Below, one piece after another: positions 32,601 to 43,534 of a stretch of DNA of 64,000 nucleotides (the first letter of the stretch is position 1; each line of letters begins with the position of its first letter). Source of the stretch: Otatea glauca (lineage: Eukaryota > Streptophyta > Magnoliopsida > Poales > Poaceae); assembly GCA_036346275.1 (NCBI GenBank), contig CM070718.1:53262188-53326187 (forward strand), written 5' to 3'. The notes under the pieces are model-generated. The model was given only the letters and a program-made list of their open reading frames with translations, had not been told where the DNA came from and did not search any database. The translations under genes were made by a program, and so were the position numbers.

Positions 32601-33317
32601 GCAGAGTGTCAAAACTATTCGAATAGCCGTGCTCACGGTATTGAGCATTGCTCGGGGATTACAGTCAAGGGGTAGATTTTCATAAACAAAATGTGGGAAG
32701 GGTGGTTGTGTGCCAAGTGTTAAAAATGAACTGTTAAGGCTGTGTGCCGAGAATCCTCAAGGAAAAACCATTTGAAATTATTATTACTTATAACTGTTCC
32801 ACTGCTTTAATCTAATTAAGATATTGGTTAAAAATGCTGCTTGATGCAAAAGAACCATTTAAGCCAACCCTTTGGAATAAGCTCTGCATATAATAATAGC
32901 GCTGCATTCTGTGCATTACTTGTTGAGTGCCTTGTGTACTCACCCCACCTTGCTTATCAACCCCAACATCAGTGGAGGAGACTACACCAGTTTGGGAGGA
33001 GGAGTACATCGAGGATACGAACAACTAGGGGGCAAGCCCAATCGGTTGCCTGTGGCAAGATGAAGGCTTCCACGACTTTTACTTATATTCCGCTGCTGTT
33101 TCTTTATTTTGAATAATGTAAGCCCTGCGTAGCTGACTTATTTGTAAGGAGACCATAAGGTCGTACTACTCGGTTTATATACATGTTTGCACTATTTATT
33201 CTTATATCTTTGTGAATGTCTGTGATGTGCAACCCTGTATGCCTGTGTGTGCTAGCGTGATCCTGGACTGGCACAGAATACACAGAGGGTCCGGATTTGC
33301 AGATTCGGGTCCCGACA
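29662..33317 (+). repeat. Chromovirus 3' LTR
   Basis: Pairs with 20,290-23,912. Most stretches are nearly identical, but 30,854-31,280 and 32,140-32,740 carry many small indels relative to the 5' LTR, out of line with the rest. The hairpin CAGTAATGGGC/GCCCATTACTG is kept at 29,959-29,983. It ends GACA, then target copy CCTTC. Confidence 0.92.
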
Positions 33318-33618
33318 CCTTCTACTTCAGCAGGGGTGGGAGTGAAGATTAAATCTGACCTTTAATTTCAGGGGGCACAATAGACATCTTCTTGTAATTG
33401 TTTACCTTTGGGAAGGTGTTTCTCTACATCGTTATTTGGAAGCTACGTACATATTAAAGTATGGATGAATATTATAGACGATGATTACACACTACTTTCC
33501 TTGCTCAAGATTTGCGTAAGTTGTATCCAATGGATGATGCATACATACAAGTACTGCTCTTATCTTTTTAAATTTTTATAGGGGTATTGTGGTGATTTCG
33601 CTCAACTCTAACCCTTAG
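33318..33618. repeat. Segmental duplication copy B, right piece
   Basis: CCTTCTACTTCAGCAGGGG to CGCTCAACTCTAACCCTTAG matches 19,163-19,314. About 150 bp (roughly 33,410-33,560) is extra here or deleted in copy A. Beyond 33,618 the two copies no longer match. 33,619-33,883 holds nothing recognisable. Confidence 0.8.
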
Positions 33619-33883
33619 TCCTGGAGTCAATCACAGTGCTGCATCTCGTACGCCAAACCACTCACCTCCCGTACCCAAGATCTATGTAATGCGGCTACCG
33701 GTTGCACGAACCGGCAAACCGACAGGCGACAGCAGCCTAGTTAGAATTTTGTCGATAGGGGTGCGAACTTAAGTGGCATATTCATTCCAACGTAAAAGTT
33801 CAAATGAAACAAATTAAATAGTTAAAAAAAATTGACTCGGCGGTCCTTCATGCTTTGAAAGTGATTGATTACAGCATCGCCGC

Positions 33884-34168
33884 CAGTTCACAATATCGAT
33901 TTCGAAAAAAACAGTTCGAAAATCAAAATTCAAAAACGGAAATATCGGATCGAAAATCGCTAAAAACCGTAGGGTTAAGAAATCAGAATTTTTGGAAAAA
34001 AAATAAAAATCAAAAATCGACCGACCAATTGAATGTTTCTTAGAGCCGATTGTTTGAGTGATTTTCACCGATTATCAACCTATTTAAGTCGCATAAAAAA
34101 TTTTAAAAAAAAATTGAATTGGATCGGTTTTGAATCTTGAACCGGCTTCGACGGTTTTGTGAACCCTG
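33884..34168. mobile_element. hAT-type MITE, copy 1
   Basis: Ends CAGTTCACAATATCG and GGTTTTGTGAACCCTG are imperfect inverted repeats. The 8-bp flanks are ATCGCCGC (33,876-33,883) and ATCACCAC (34,169-34,176). The two mismatches are CG to CA changes. The interior is full of GAAAATCG-type words and matches the copy at 34,246. Confidence 0.75.
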
Positions 34169-34245
34169 ATCACCACTAACTTGCGAAAAAAGTCACGCCC
34201 AAGGACTATAACCAGCCAATCATTCAAGTATTGGTCGCTCATGGC

Positions 34246-34653
34246 CAGGGTTAACAATATCGGTTTGGAAAAAAAATCGTCTGAAATTCGAATTTCGAAA
34301 ATCGGAAATATCGAACAGAAAATCGTCAAAAATCGTAGAGTTTCAAAATCAAATTTTTTGAAAAGAAAGATAAAAAAAATCGACTGATTTCATGGAAAAT
34401 CGGGCGATTTCGATGGAAAATTGGCCAATTTCTATGAAAAATCGACAGACTAGTTGAACATTTGGCGGTCAATTTTTTGAGCGATTTGCTTCAAAATCGA
34501 GCGATTTTCACCAATTTTCGACCGGTTTATGTTGCATAAATTTTTTCTAATTTTTTGAATTTTTTTAATTGAACAGTTTACCGAGCGATTTTTGAAGCCG
34601 AGCCACGCCGATACAACCAAAAATCACGATTTTCGTCGATTTTGTGAATCCTG
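34246..34653. mobile_element. hAT-type MITE, copy 2
   Basis: Starts CAGGGTTAACAATATCG and ends GATTTTGTGAATCCTG, with a perfect 8-bp target duplication CTCATGGC (34,238-34,245 and 34,654-34,661). The terminal CAGGG and the 8-bp target fit hAT elements. It has no coding capacity. It is about 120 bp longer than copy 1, with additional GGAAAATCGGGCGATTT-type repeats. Confidence 0.88.
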
Positions 34654-35206
34654 CTCATGGCATCTTAGCTTGTTCTTCACAGGGTTCATTACCAAAAATA
34701 TCCACTCAAGAAGTTTAATAGAGAGCACACTCATGAGATATTTCACCTCTCGAAATATCAGCAATAAATACGTGGAGTTGCATAGGAAGTTGGACCAAAT
34801 CAATGCTCGAGATATCTTTAGGGTAGAACTTAGAGAAAAACCCGTAAGCACCCACATAAGTCACTTGTTTTTTTCAATTTGCACCCATATATCATTTTTG
34901 TTTACTTTCCCTCTTATAAGTTAAGTTACCAAACAATACCCCATGACACGCATAAATGCAATTTCTCGTGGTTTTTATTATCTTTTGTACTTGTTTCAAT
35001 GACTTGATTACTTGTATAAGTTATTTCATTACTTGTTTCAATAATTTGATTGATTCCTATATTTGTAATACATAATTTCCGTGTTGAAACATTACTTACA
35101 AAATCATGTATCACAAGCATCAAAACCACCTAAATCATTGACATAAGTATTGAAATCATGAACCCCAATGAACAACTTTCAAGTCCGCCACTGCAACTCG
35201 ATTTTT
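34654..35206. other. No gene seen
   Basis: AT-rich DNA with short unrelated frames. ACTTGTTTCAATGACTTGATT-like words repeat at 34,990-35,055. No further structure is supported. Confidence 0.4.
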
Positions 35207-35469
35207 CTAGGCTTGGGCCGGATCAAGCCTGCTGTCAGGCCAAGCTTTGGCTGGTTTTCTACCAGATGCCCAAGGCCTGATATAACATAATTAATGAATA
35301 AAAATAACATATTTATTCATGAATATAATTAAAAAACAACCAAAACATTTTATTATATAAAAAATAATATTGTGATTTTTCGAGCTTTAGGCTTGGCCTT
35401 GTCAGGCCAGGCTCGGGATCATACTTAGCCAGCCTTTCTAGGCCGGGCTAACCCGAACCAAAGCCCTAG
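35207..35469. mobile_element. Possible hAT-type non-autonomous element
   Basis: Opens CTAGGCTTGGGCCGG and closes CCGAACCAAAGCCCTAG, with GC-rich ends around an AT-rich core. CTAGG fits the hAT terminal pattern. The flanks do not give a clear 8-bp duplication (ACTCGATT against ACTCTGTC at best), so the call is tentative. Confidence 0.45.
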
Positions 35470-35824
35470 ACTCTGTCAAGTCTACCCATGGCGTATTATG
35501 TAACCCAATTTATGCAGCTAGCTATAGTTCACTGAAAATTATTAATAGGTCCAAATGGGCTGCTATATGTAACATTAATGAAAAGTTACAATTTTATCCC
35601 TCACTAGGTGGTACTCCCTCCACTTAGACATGGAGTACATCTAAACTCTATATAATCTAAACCGTTGGATCGAAAATAATGAAGGGGCCGTATTAATTGA
35701 AGGTATCGATCCTACGTAAAAGAGCATCTGTTGTGGTGGCACGTGATAACTGATAGATCTAATTTAATTTAGCAGGGGATCCTAACGATGAGAATCAAGA
35801 GTAGGGGGTACCTGTGAATGAACT

Positions 35825-35916
35825 GAACTCGAATTCAACAATGGTCACTAGATCTACGGACGTGTGCCAAGAACTCGAATTCAATAATGGTCACTAGATC
35901 TACAGAGGTGTGCCAA
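35825..35916. repeat. 46-bp tandem duplication
   Basis: GAACTCGAATTCAACAATGG starts at 35,825 and 35,871 with three single-base differences over the unit. It is a simple local duplication in non-coding DNA. The rest of 35,470-36,037 shows nothing recognisable. Confidence 0.85.
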
Positions 35917-36037
35917 GAAGGGAAGTCCTGGTCAGACTCATCTACCCCAGTATGGGTATGTCAGGCCAGTAAGGATGTCGAGTCCTTTTAAGAGGTGTGT
36001 GTGCCCGGTTATGGCCCATGAGGGGCATGCATAATAT

Positions 36038-36255
36038 CACTACAACACAAACAAACCCCTTATAGAGACATTTTCTTAATATAGTATAGACTTTTTTTTC
36101 ATGTCACTACACTGTTATAGAGATGTTTTCTGAAATGCTACATAAGCGCCTTCCTATGCATCATCGCTACAATGATGAGATGTTTTATTAAAGCGCCTCT
36201 ATATTCTTTGCTGCATTTTATGGAGATGCTTTATTGTGTTTCTACGAAAATAGTG
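36038..36255. mobile_element. Possible CACTA-derived MITE
   Basis: Begins CACTACAACACAAA and ends AAAATAGTG, the terminal pattern of CACTA elements. The interior repeats GAGATGTTTT and AGCGCCT words. The 3-bp flanks do not match (TAT and GCC), so this could be a chance pair or a decayed copy. Confidence 0.4.
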
Positions 36256-36740
36256 GCCTTAAATTGTACATGTTACTAGTACAGTAAGGCACATTTAGTA
36301 TTGTGAGCCACAAAAAATAGAATACCACAGCCGGGGATAGGGGGCGCCTGGCGCGTAGAAGGTTGCACCGGGCGCCGCTGCAGTCGCCGGAGACAGCTGC
36401 AGCGGCCATATTCCGTAGGCAGCGGTGGTGCTACTAGTCTAGACAGTAGCTAGGTGGAGTGGCCTCACCGGCGGCGGCATGTGAGCGTGCACTACATACG
36501 CTGTGGGCCAAAACTGGAGAGAAGAGCCCAAATAGCTTGTTCGCCGGCGCCCATTAGAAGCCCGGCCGCACGGACACGGCGGCCCAAACGAACCACTCTT
36601 GGACTATGCCGTTGAATGTTGATCCAAATTCAAGAGAAGGCCAAACTTCTGACAGAACGTAGCGGAGGTCTGTCGCCGGTAAGCTTGGGCCTCCGTGGTA
36701 TGGATCGTTTTTTGATCTAGGTCACCGCCGCCTATATATA
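36256..36740. other. GC-rich stretch without a gene
   Basis: Contains GGGCGCCTGGCGCG, CGGGCGCCGCTGCAG and CGGCGGCGGC. No frame over 60 codons was judged real. It could be a decayed gene flank. It ends at the Helitron. Confidence 0.35.
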
Positions 36741-38030
36741 TCTCTACTACTTCTAATTACCAGTTGGTGGCAGCGGTCCGTTCTTCACCCCTACCCCACA
36801 CCCTTACCCCATCAACAACACACCCCACTGATCTGGAATGAACTCTTAATTTGGAATGAACAAGTACGTATCCGTGTACTATAGCTACGATCTGTGTGAA
36901 ATATGTAAAGGTTTGCAATTCTTTTACCATCCACATTGTTGTATATTTGGAAATGAAGATACTAATGCCTTTTCTGTTACACATGGGCGAGCAGGATTCG
37001 CTCCTACGGTTACACAAAACCCAGTGAGAACCTATTTTTGGTTGGATGAGATCTGTTTCTCTTTACTTTCCTTCAAATGTTTCTTCATTCTTTCGATTTA
37101 TGTATTGGAATTTGTAAAGACTCGTATTTGTTAAGAAAGAAATCTACACGTTCATTTATAGATACGTAGAATGCGCTACGATATATGGCTTACTTATATG
37201 CATATGGAAGGTATGCGTGTAAATTGGAAACCGATTTTTTTTTAATAATACATTTTTTAACTTGTGTACATGGTGGCTTCTTTACTTTATTAGATAGAAG
37301 ATTGCCTCTACATGTTCTACTTCTACAATATATATAAGGTTTTTTTTGTTAATCACGATTCCTGATTAACCAGTGCAGTTTGGAAATTCTAACCAAGTTG
37401 TGTGAGGCAAATTGCTATATTGGCCGCCAAATCGAAGTACACACAAAATGACAACAGTATATACAAGTAAAAAAAACTGGAGTTGTGCTTCTGTTCTATG
37501 ATTTTTTTTTAAGCTGCACAAACACAAAAGTATGAACTATAAACAATGATCACTATTTCTAGGCGTGGTTTTTCTTCTTTTGGATCTGTAAAGTCTATAC
37601 AGGTGAACTCTCATTTTAATGTTGTTAATACTATTTATGTCTATTTCGAATCTCACATGAATAAGAATGTACAAGTTGAAGTTGCTTATGAATTGAAAAA
37701 ATAGAGATGCTTGAACTCTTTATTTCATAGACAAGATTTTGATCAAAATGTTATCTAAGTCGTGTTGCAATATAACTGTTTATTTTCAGATCTTCTAGGA
37801 TGTATACCAGAAATATAATATTATTTATAAATATGTTCTAATATCATAAATGCCTTATGTATTATGTACAATATATTTGGTTTTAATTCATGCCGGAGGA
37901 GAAACCATTAAAATTTGTGTAATCGGAAGAAATAGATGTTGATCTTGTAGCACAATTTTCTTTTATTGCTTGACATTTATGTTTCGTCACCAATTTTATT
38001 TTTCGTAGCAACGCACGGGAATCGAACTAG
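36741..38030 (+). mobile_element. Non-autonomous Helitron (1.29 kb)
   Basis: The 5' end TCTCTACTACTTC follows an A (36,740). The 3' end GCAACGCACGGGAATCGAACTAG is followed by T (38,031), so it fits A|TC...CTAG|T insertion. Both ends look like grass Helitron termini. The hairpin normally found before CTAG is only partly preserved. No Rep/helicase is encoded. A 92-codon frame (36,856-37,134) matches nothing I know. Confidence 0.7.
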
Positions 38031-41000
38031 TTCCCTCTTGTAAGCTACACGGACGATTCATCCTCTGCGTTTGTAACTTTCTAAAAAAATAGTGAATTTC
38101 TGTCGCCGGCGCCCGTGGTTTTTCCGAAAGGGTTTTCCACGTTAAATCTCGTGTCTTTTATTTTCTTTGTGGTTTGATCTTCTTCATATTTTGTTCGTCA
38201 TTATTATAACATATGCCCTGTGCGATCCATGGATATTGCAACGACGAGCCGGCAGCGGCGACCGGAATTCCGACGCGTGAGGGAGCTAGCGGACGCGACG
38301 GCGGGTGCCAGTGCGGCAGCGCCGTAGCAGCAGCATCGACTTGGATGATACTACGAATCAAATCATGTCAGTGGCCACACAAAACTGGTATTAATTACTA
38401 GATTTAGGCCTTGTTTAGAAGATCTAAAACCCCGGTCTATCCACATGAATGGTCTAAGATTTTAGTTCAATGTATTGGCCTGTCGACGATATAGGTGAAC
38501 CGGTATTTTGGGTCAAAAGGCTCTTACCGTGAAAGTGGATGTATGCATATATTTCTATAGTAACACATTTTGATAAAAACTAGCGGGCAAGAAAAGAATG
38601 ATATTTTAAAAACCATGTTAATGCACAGAAACAACTTGTGTGTTTACAGCCACAAGGGAGTATATTACTCAAAGTGGATCTTATAATGATTCCACATTTG
38701 GCGCAAATTAGTAAGAACATGCACTAATCCAAAAGGTCAAGCTGTCTACCTCTGGTACCCATGTACATGCAAGGAACTCTTTTGAGCAATAATGGGAATC
38801 TTAGAGGTCGTAATCATACTGGTGAAATGGAGAATACGTGGTCGTACTGCATTGCATAGAAGCTAGCTTATAGCTCAATTGTTTCGCAGAGTGAGCTGAG
38901 ATGAGCTGGACGATACAGAGCAAAGGATAATAAATTAATAATTTCGTCTCTAATTAGCCTTCCTATACAAAGATGCCACTCCATAAATTTAGGACTCCTT
39001 TCGCTGGATCGATTGATTAATTATGTTTATATAGCTTAACTGGACTCCTCTAAATTAAGAACGTTCCAGATTAATAGAGATCATCTAGGGGTTGAAGATG
39101 CAACGAACTGGGATTGGCTTCTCCCAATTATTTGCACTCTGTACGTACTATCAACCTAATCATCGCCAGTTCAATGATCAGAGGAACACGGTCGATGTTT
39201 ATTATTAGTAAGTATATATCGTGTGAACTTAACTGCGTGCAAAGACAACTGTACGTAGGTATTAGCATGTGCTTCCTCAGAAACTAGATTGCACAAAAGA
39301 TTTTGAAGTATTGTTAGCACCGGAATAGTCGGTGATTGCAAATCAGACATCAACATGCTTTGAAATTTATGCTTTGAGAGGCGCTAGGCAGCAGGAATCC
39401 GCCCTAAGCAGAAAGATGAGCTTGCATTATGCTTTTAACTTTTAAATAGAACACTAAAGCACCTTGCATAGGTATTTCGTTTTCTCTTCACTGTTCTTGT
39501 ACACCAATTGACCTTTTGTTCTCTCATAATTCTCCAATGGGAGCACAAGCACCCGCTGCTTCTTTTTCTTTTCTCTCTTTTGCAAGGGACCAGCTGCTAT
39601 ATGTAGCAATACTAGAATACAAATTTGTTGAACAGAGCAGTTCAAATGGGAAGATGCAGTTGTAGGAAAGGGCAGTGGTACACACCTTCCCAGCCTCCCT
39701 ATAGTCAGCTGTACCTAACAAAGTCTTGGATTCTTGCAAGATCTGACCTGATGCTGCCTCATGTCATAGGAAATCCAGTGTGAGTACCTCCTGAATTATT
39801 GAGCGCCCTTCTGCCTCTCTTTCTTCGTGGATACATGCTACGGCTAATCATCGTCATATTCACAAGTATGAAAAAGAAAATGTCTAGAAGAATCGAGCCC
39901 ATATGTTAGCGAGACATAGTTGGTAGCTTTGAGAGTGCCATCGACTTCCGACCAGTTTTCACCTTAGGGGATCCTAATAGAAAAAAAAATCCCTGCCAGG
40001 AAGCACTAAAACAAGAAAATAAAACAGATGCCCTAAATTGTCAACAAAACCATCACCCTTTTTCCAAGGTTGAAGCTCTAGGAGCTATATGATCTGACCC
40101 TCTCCATGTTAGCTAGACAAGGAGACTTGGATATCAACATGCATGTGCCAGTAGTCTTCTGAAGTTCTGCATGACAAGTACCCCTGCTAGCTACCAACTC
40201 ACAGCTACACATGCATGTATGGACATTCTCCTAGTCAGAGATATATATGTTTAGTGGTCTGTACTATGCAGGGGTGGCAGCATGCAACTTTAGTTTGATC
40301 CATCTTTTTCTATCAAAGCTGGTACCTGTGAAAATGATATGAGGTTTAATCGATGCAGACATGCTCAGAGCTAGCCTCCTCCTAGTTCCTTCAGGTTTCA
40401 AAGTTCACATTTGAGCCACTTGCAATTAATCTCTGCCTTCCCTAGATGCCAAACAGGTAAACAACTATTTGTAGCTGCAATATTTAAGCAAAAGTTGGGC
40501 AAGGATGAAAGATGACTTGGCCAGTGATGATGATTAGAGAGAGGGGCAGAAGGCAGAACCTAGGAACCTTGATGCATTATTGGCTAGGGTATGATGACAT
40601 GGTATACAGTTATTCCCATCTCGGATTCCCTTCTTGTGGAAAACATAGGATTCATGCGTAAAAAAGAAGGGAGAAAAGAAAGCAAGGTAAGAAGGACAAA
40701 AGAGGTTGTCAAATAAATCACAACCAAAGGACAGCTTGCTTTTTGAGTGAATTGCACATATGTATGTGCTCAAAAACATGAATGAGCTTTCGTCCTAGGT
40801 TCATAGCTCATTAGCTTAAGGACTTAAATAATACCTGGATAGTTTTTCGATTCTTTATTGCAGTAAAATCAAACTTACATTCAGCAGACCAAACTAAGTT
40901 TGCATTCATCGAACCAAATTAAGTGAAGCGCTTCTGCAAGTTTGAGGACGTATATTTAGTTCTCAAGTTCACGAGTCTAAGCGGAAAACCTATAGAATAA

Positions 41001-42673
41001 AAGGAATCGTAACATTATGTCCTAAAATTCGCTCAAAGTCCAGCTCACTATGGGATAGGTTCATGCATACATAGCGCCCTACTCACACTTTTATCCTCGT
41101 CTCGTGTAGAAGACTTAACCCGAAAATGCTATGTTTGAATTCAACAGATATTATATACTACTATAACTCATTTTAGATAAGCAATGTAAAATTAATCCCA
41201 CCACCGCTCCATGCGAACCTTCACATTGACGTGCCGGGGATATTACATGAACTATGCTTCGATTTTACTCTATTTTTGTCTTCAATAAATATGAAACTGA
41301 TTTGACTAGAAACGACGAAGCAATAACTTCAATTCTGTGCGGTTGACATCAAATGTGATTTGGATGGCTAAAGCTAGGTGAGAGGGCGGATTGGTTTGAG
41401 AGCGTGTAGTTGTTAATTATCATGAGAAGCTTCGGTGGATGACTGGCCACCATATCGATGAGATGTGTTTGAGAGTGACAAGCAACCATGCAAAAGTCCT
41501 GAGGAGACTATTACGTCCTGAAGGATTGATGAGCTCATCAACTATATGTAATCTGTTACCAATGAGATAGGCATCGTACTCCTTACTAGATATTTTACCA
41601 TTATCGTATCAAAATTTACATTGAACTAGTACGTGTTTCGGGATCTCTTCATCAGACATGGATGGCAATTTAGTAAAAGATTATGTGTAGATTAAAACTT
41701 TATGTTTTGTTTCTCATGGCTTGTTCAAACTTTTACGTTAGAACTCTCTTTTGTCAGTTTTTTTGCTAAAACTTTGTAATAAATGGTTGGTTGTGTACAT
41801 CTTACGATGCAGAGGCCGGGAGACAGAATCTTCTATTATCTAAAAAAAAGTACAAAGAAGTTTATATTGAACCTAGTACCAAAAGGTACCAAAAGTTGGT
41901 ACCTCCACCCTTTAAACTTTTCATACTTTTTAAGTACTAGCTTAATGTAAATTTTGGTACCTCTTAAAGACAGTAAAAAGTCTTTTTCATTATATATTCA
42001 AGTTTGTAAGTTTGTTTTGTCAAATTTTCCACAGTTGGATCATATGTACACCCTAAAATAAGTCATTCTAAACACAACTTGTTATTACTAATTAAGTAAA
42101 ATATACAGGGAGGAGCAAGAAGCAATGTTTTATCTCACTTCTTTCCTCGGAAGGCAATGTCGACTCTTCTTTTTCAGTTCACACATCGATCGCTAGTACA
42201 ACATATAAGGTTTTGATTTGATAAAACTATTTCAGACCAAAAAAGTGCCAAAATGATTTCATAACTACATTAATTGCATAATCTAATCCAGTAGGACGAA
42301 AAAAATGGAAAAGGAAGTTCATTTTTTAAAACTTTAGTACTCGTTTTCAAGAAAACTTGAGTGGATCTTAAACGCATAGTTTTGTTAATAATAGAAGAGG
42401 GCAAATCTGTATTTTGTATAATAAATACCGTTCGTAACTAATCTCCTCAAATCTGGCCGAACTGAAAGCCCAAATCCAACGTGCAGATCAATCATATAGA
42501 TAAAATCGATGGCCAAATAATGATGTTGATTGCGTTTTTGTATGTTGATCATTCGATTTGTTTGACGCTTCCTAGTTCAGACTGAACGCCTTCGTCTATG
42601 CCGTGCCTTCCTCCACAACCTATGAAGACACCGATTGGCCGTAAGCTCATAGGTCATGATGCACAACAGCTTA
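38031..42673. other. Intergenic DNA, no gene supported
   Basis: 4.6 kb of AT-rich, apparently single-copy DNA. Frames are short and none carries a recognisable domain. I looked for known plant microRNA motifs and tRNA arms and found none convincing. A LINE-like tail is listed separately. GGTACCAAAAGTTGGTACC near 41,885-41,903 is a short inverted repeat. Confidence 0.45.
41745..41848 (+). mobile_element. Probable 5'-truncated LINE tail
   Basis: The stretch TTTGTAATAAATGG, CGATGCAGAGGCCGGG and a terminal A-run (41,842-41,849) resembles the common 3' end of grass L1-type LINEs. No reverse transcriptase is present, as expected for a truncated copy. A target duplication was not identified. Confidence 0.5.
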
Positions 42674-42905
42674 GGGTTTGTTTGGTTGTTTGTACCAAGT
42701 GGTACATGTATGAGATGGTTTAAGAAAAATATCATCTATGTGTTTGGTTGTTTGAATGGAACGATCCTTTCCTGGACGGTGTGATACAAATTTAAGGAAT
42801 ATTCACTATAGATGCTGAATCATTCCATTTACCCAAAATAATGGAACCAAATGGTACAGGATCATTCCATCACATTCAACCTCATCCCACTAACCAAACG
42901 CACCC
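42674..42905. mobile_element. Tourist-like MITE
   Basis: GGGTTTGTTTGGTTG to CCAAACGCACCC, flanked by TTA at 42,671-42,673 and 42,906-42,908. It aligns along its length with the MITE at 17,802-18,027. Confidence 0.88.
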
Positions 42906-42933
42906 TTAATGAACAAGAGATGCTCCTCCATGG

Positions 42934-43391
42934 TGTCAGGTCCAAAGTAACGCGAAGAGAAAATTCAGACTTCAGAGTTCAGAGTTTGCAGAGTTATGTT
43001 GAGGAGAAAGTCTGCAGCCAATGTAACATTTCAGAGATTTCACTTGGAGGGAAAGAGAACGGCTCAGATCGACTGCTAAGTAACCACTAGTAGTATCTAA
43101 CGGTTGATAACTATCGTAGTAATTAATGTACACCACTGTAGCAGTTAATGTCGGTAACACTGTTGATCTTCGTGTAATTGCGGTTTTTAACTGTAATGCA
43201 AGATTTACCTCACTGTAAGAAACAGAGGCTATTAAGCCTGGAACTTTTTGTGAAAATGGAATTAAGTTGATTCTCCAAAGCTTTAGTCCAAGTAAAGTAA
43301 ATTAGTGTAGAACCCTAATATCCTCTCTTGATTCCCCAAAGAAATCCCCGAATCCTTGTCGGATTTCTTCCCATTTTGGTCAGGATCTGAA
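42934..43391 (+). repeat. Reina-like 5' LTR
   Basis: Starts TGTCAGGTCCAAAG and ends near GGTCAGGATCTGA. Pairs with 48,337-48,777 through GCGAAGAGAAAATTCAGAC, GTAAGAAACAGAGGCTATTA and GTCGGATTTCTTCCC. GGTATCAGAGC at 43,394-43,404 is the primer-binding site minus its first T. Confidence 0.85.
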
Positions 43392-43534
43392 AAAGGTATC
43401 AGAGCAAAGTCATTCCTCGGAACTATGGATAGGATCAGTGAGGGTTGGTAGCGATTTTCGAATCATTGCTGTAAAATCCGTAAGCTGCATCAGATCCAAA
43501 ATCAAGTGATCTCCTGTAAAAAAAAGGGAGCGAG

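Larger units (their letters stand above)
20290..33317 (+). mobile_element. Ty3/gypsy chromovirus, Tekay-like, with ORF0
   Basis: A 13-kb full-length element: LTRs 20,290-23,912 and 29,662-33,317, TGTAACACC to CA ends, primer-binding site, an extra 250-codon ORF, then gag, protease, reverse transcriptase, RNase H, integrase and chromodomain in order. Target copies are CTTTC (20,285-20,289) and CCTTC (33,318-33,322). The empty site in duplication copy A reads CCTTC, so the left one has mutated. LTRs over 3.6 kb and the C-terminal chromodomain suit the Del/Tekay lineage. Frameshifts make pol inactive. Confidence 0.9.

Noticed and set aside
34592..34924. 110-codon frame spanning the hAT MITE edge
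   Set aside because: It crosses the element end and target duplication, so it is not a preserved gene.
38406..38420. GGCCTTGTTTAGAAG, a Tourist-like terminus
   Set aside because: No complementary end was found within several hundred bases on either side, so an element cannot be defined.
39454..39739. Two overlapping minus-strand frames as a possible small gene
   Set aside because: No recognisable domain, weak start context and overlapping frames; treated as chance.
40501..40590. Words resembling parts of plant microRNAs such as miR169 and miR172
   Set aside because: Matches are interrupted and no complementary arm forms a hairpin nearby.
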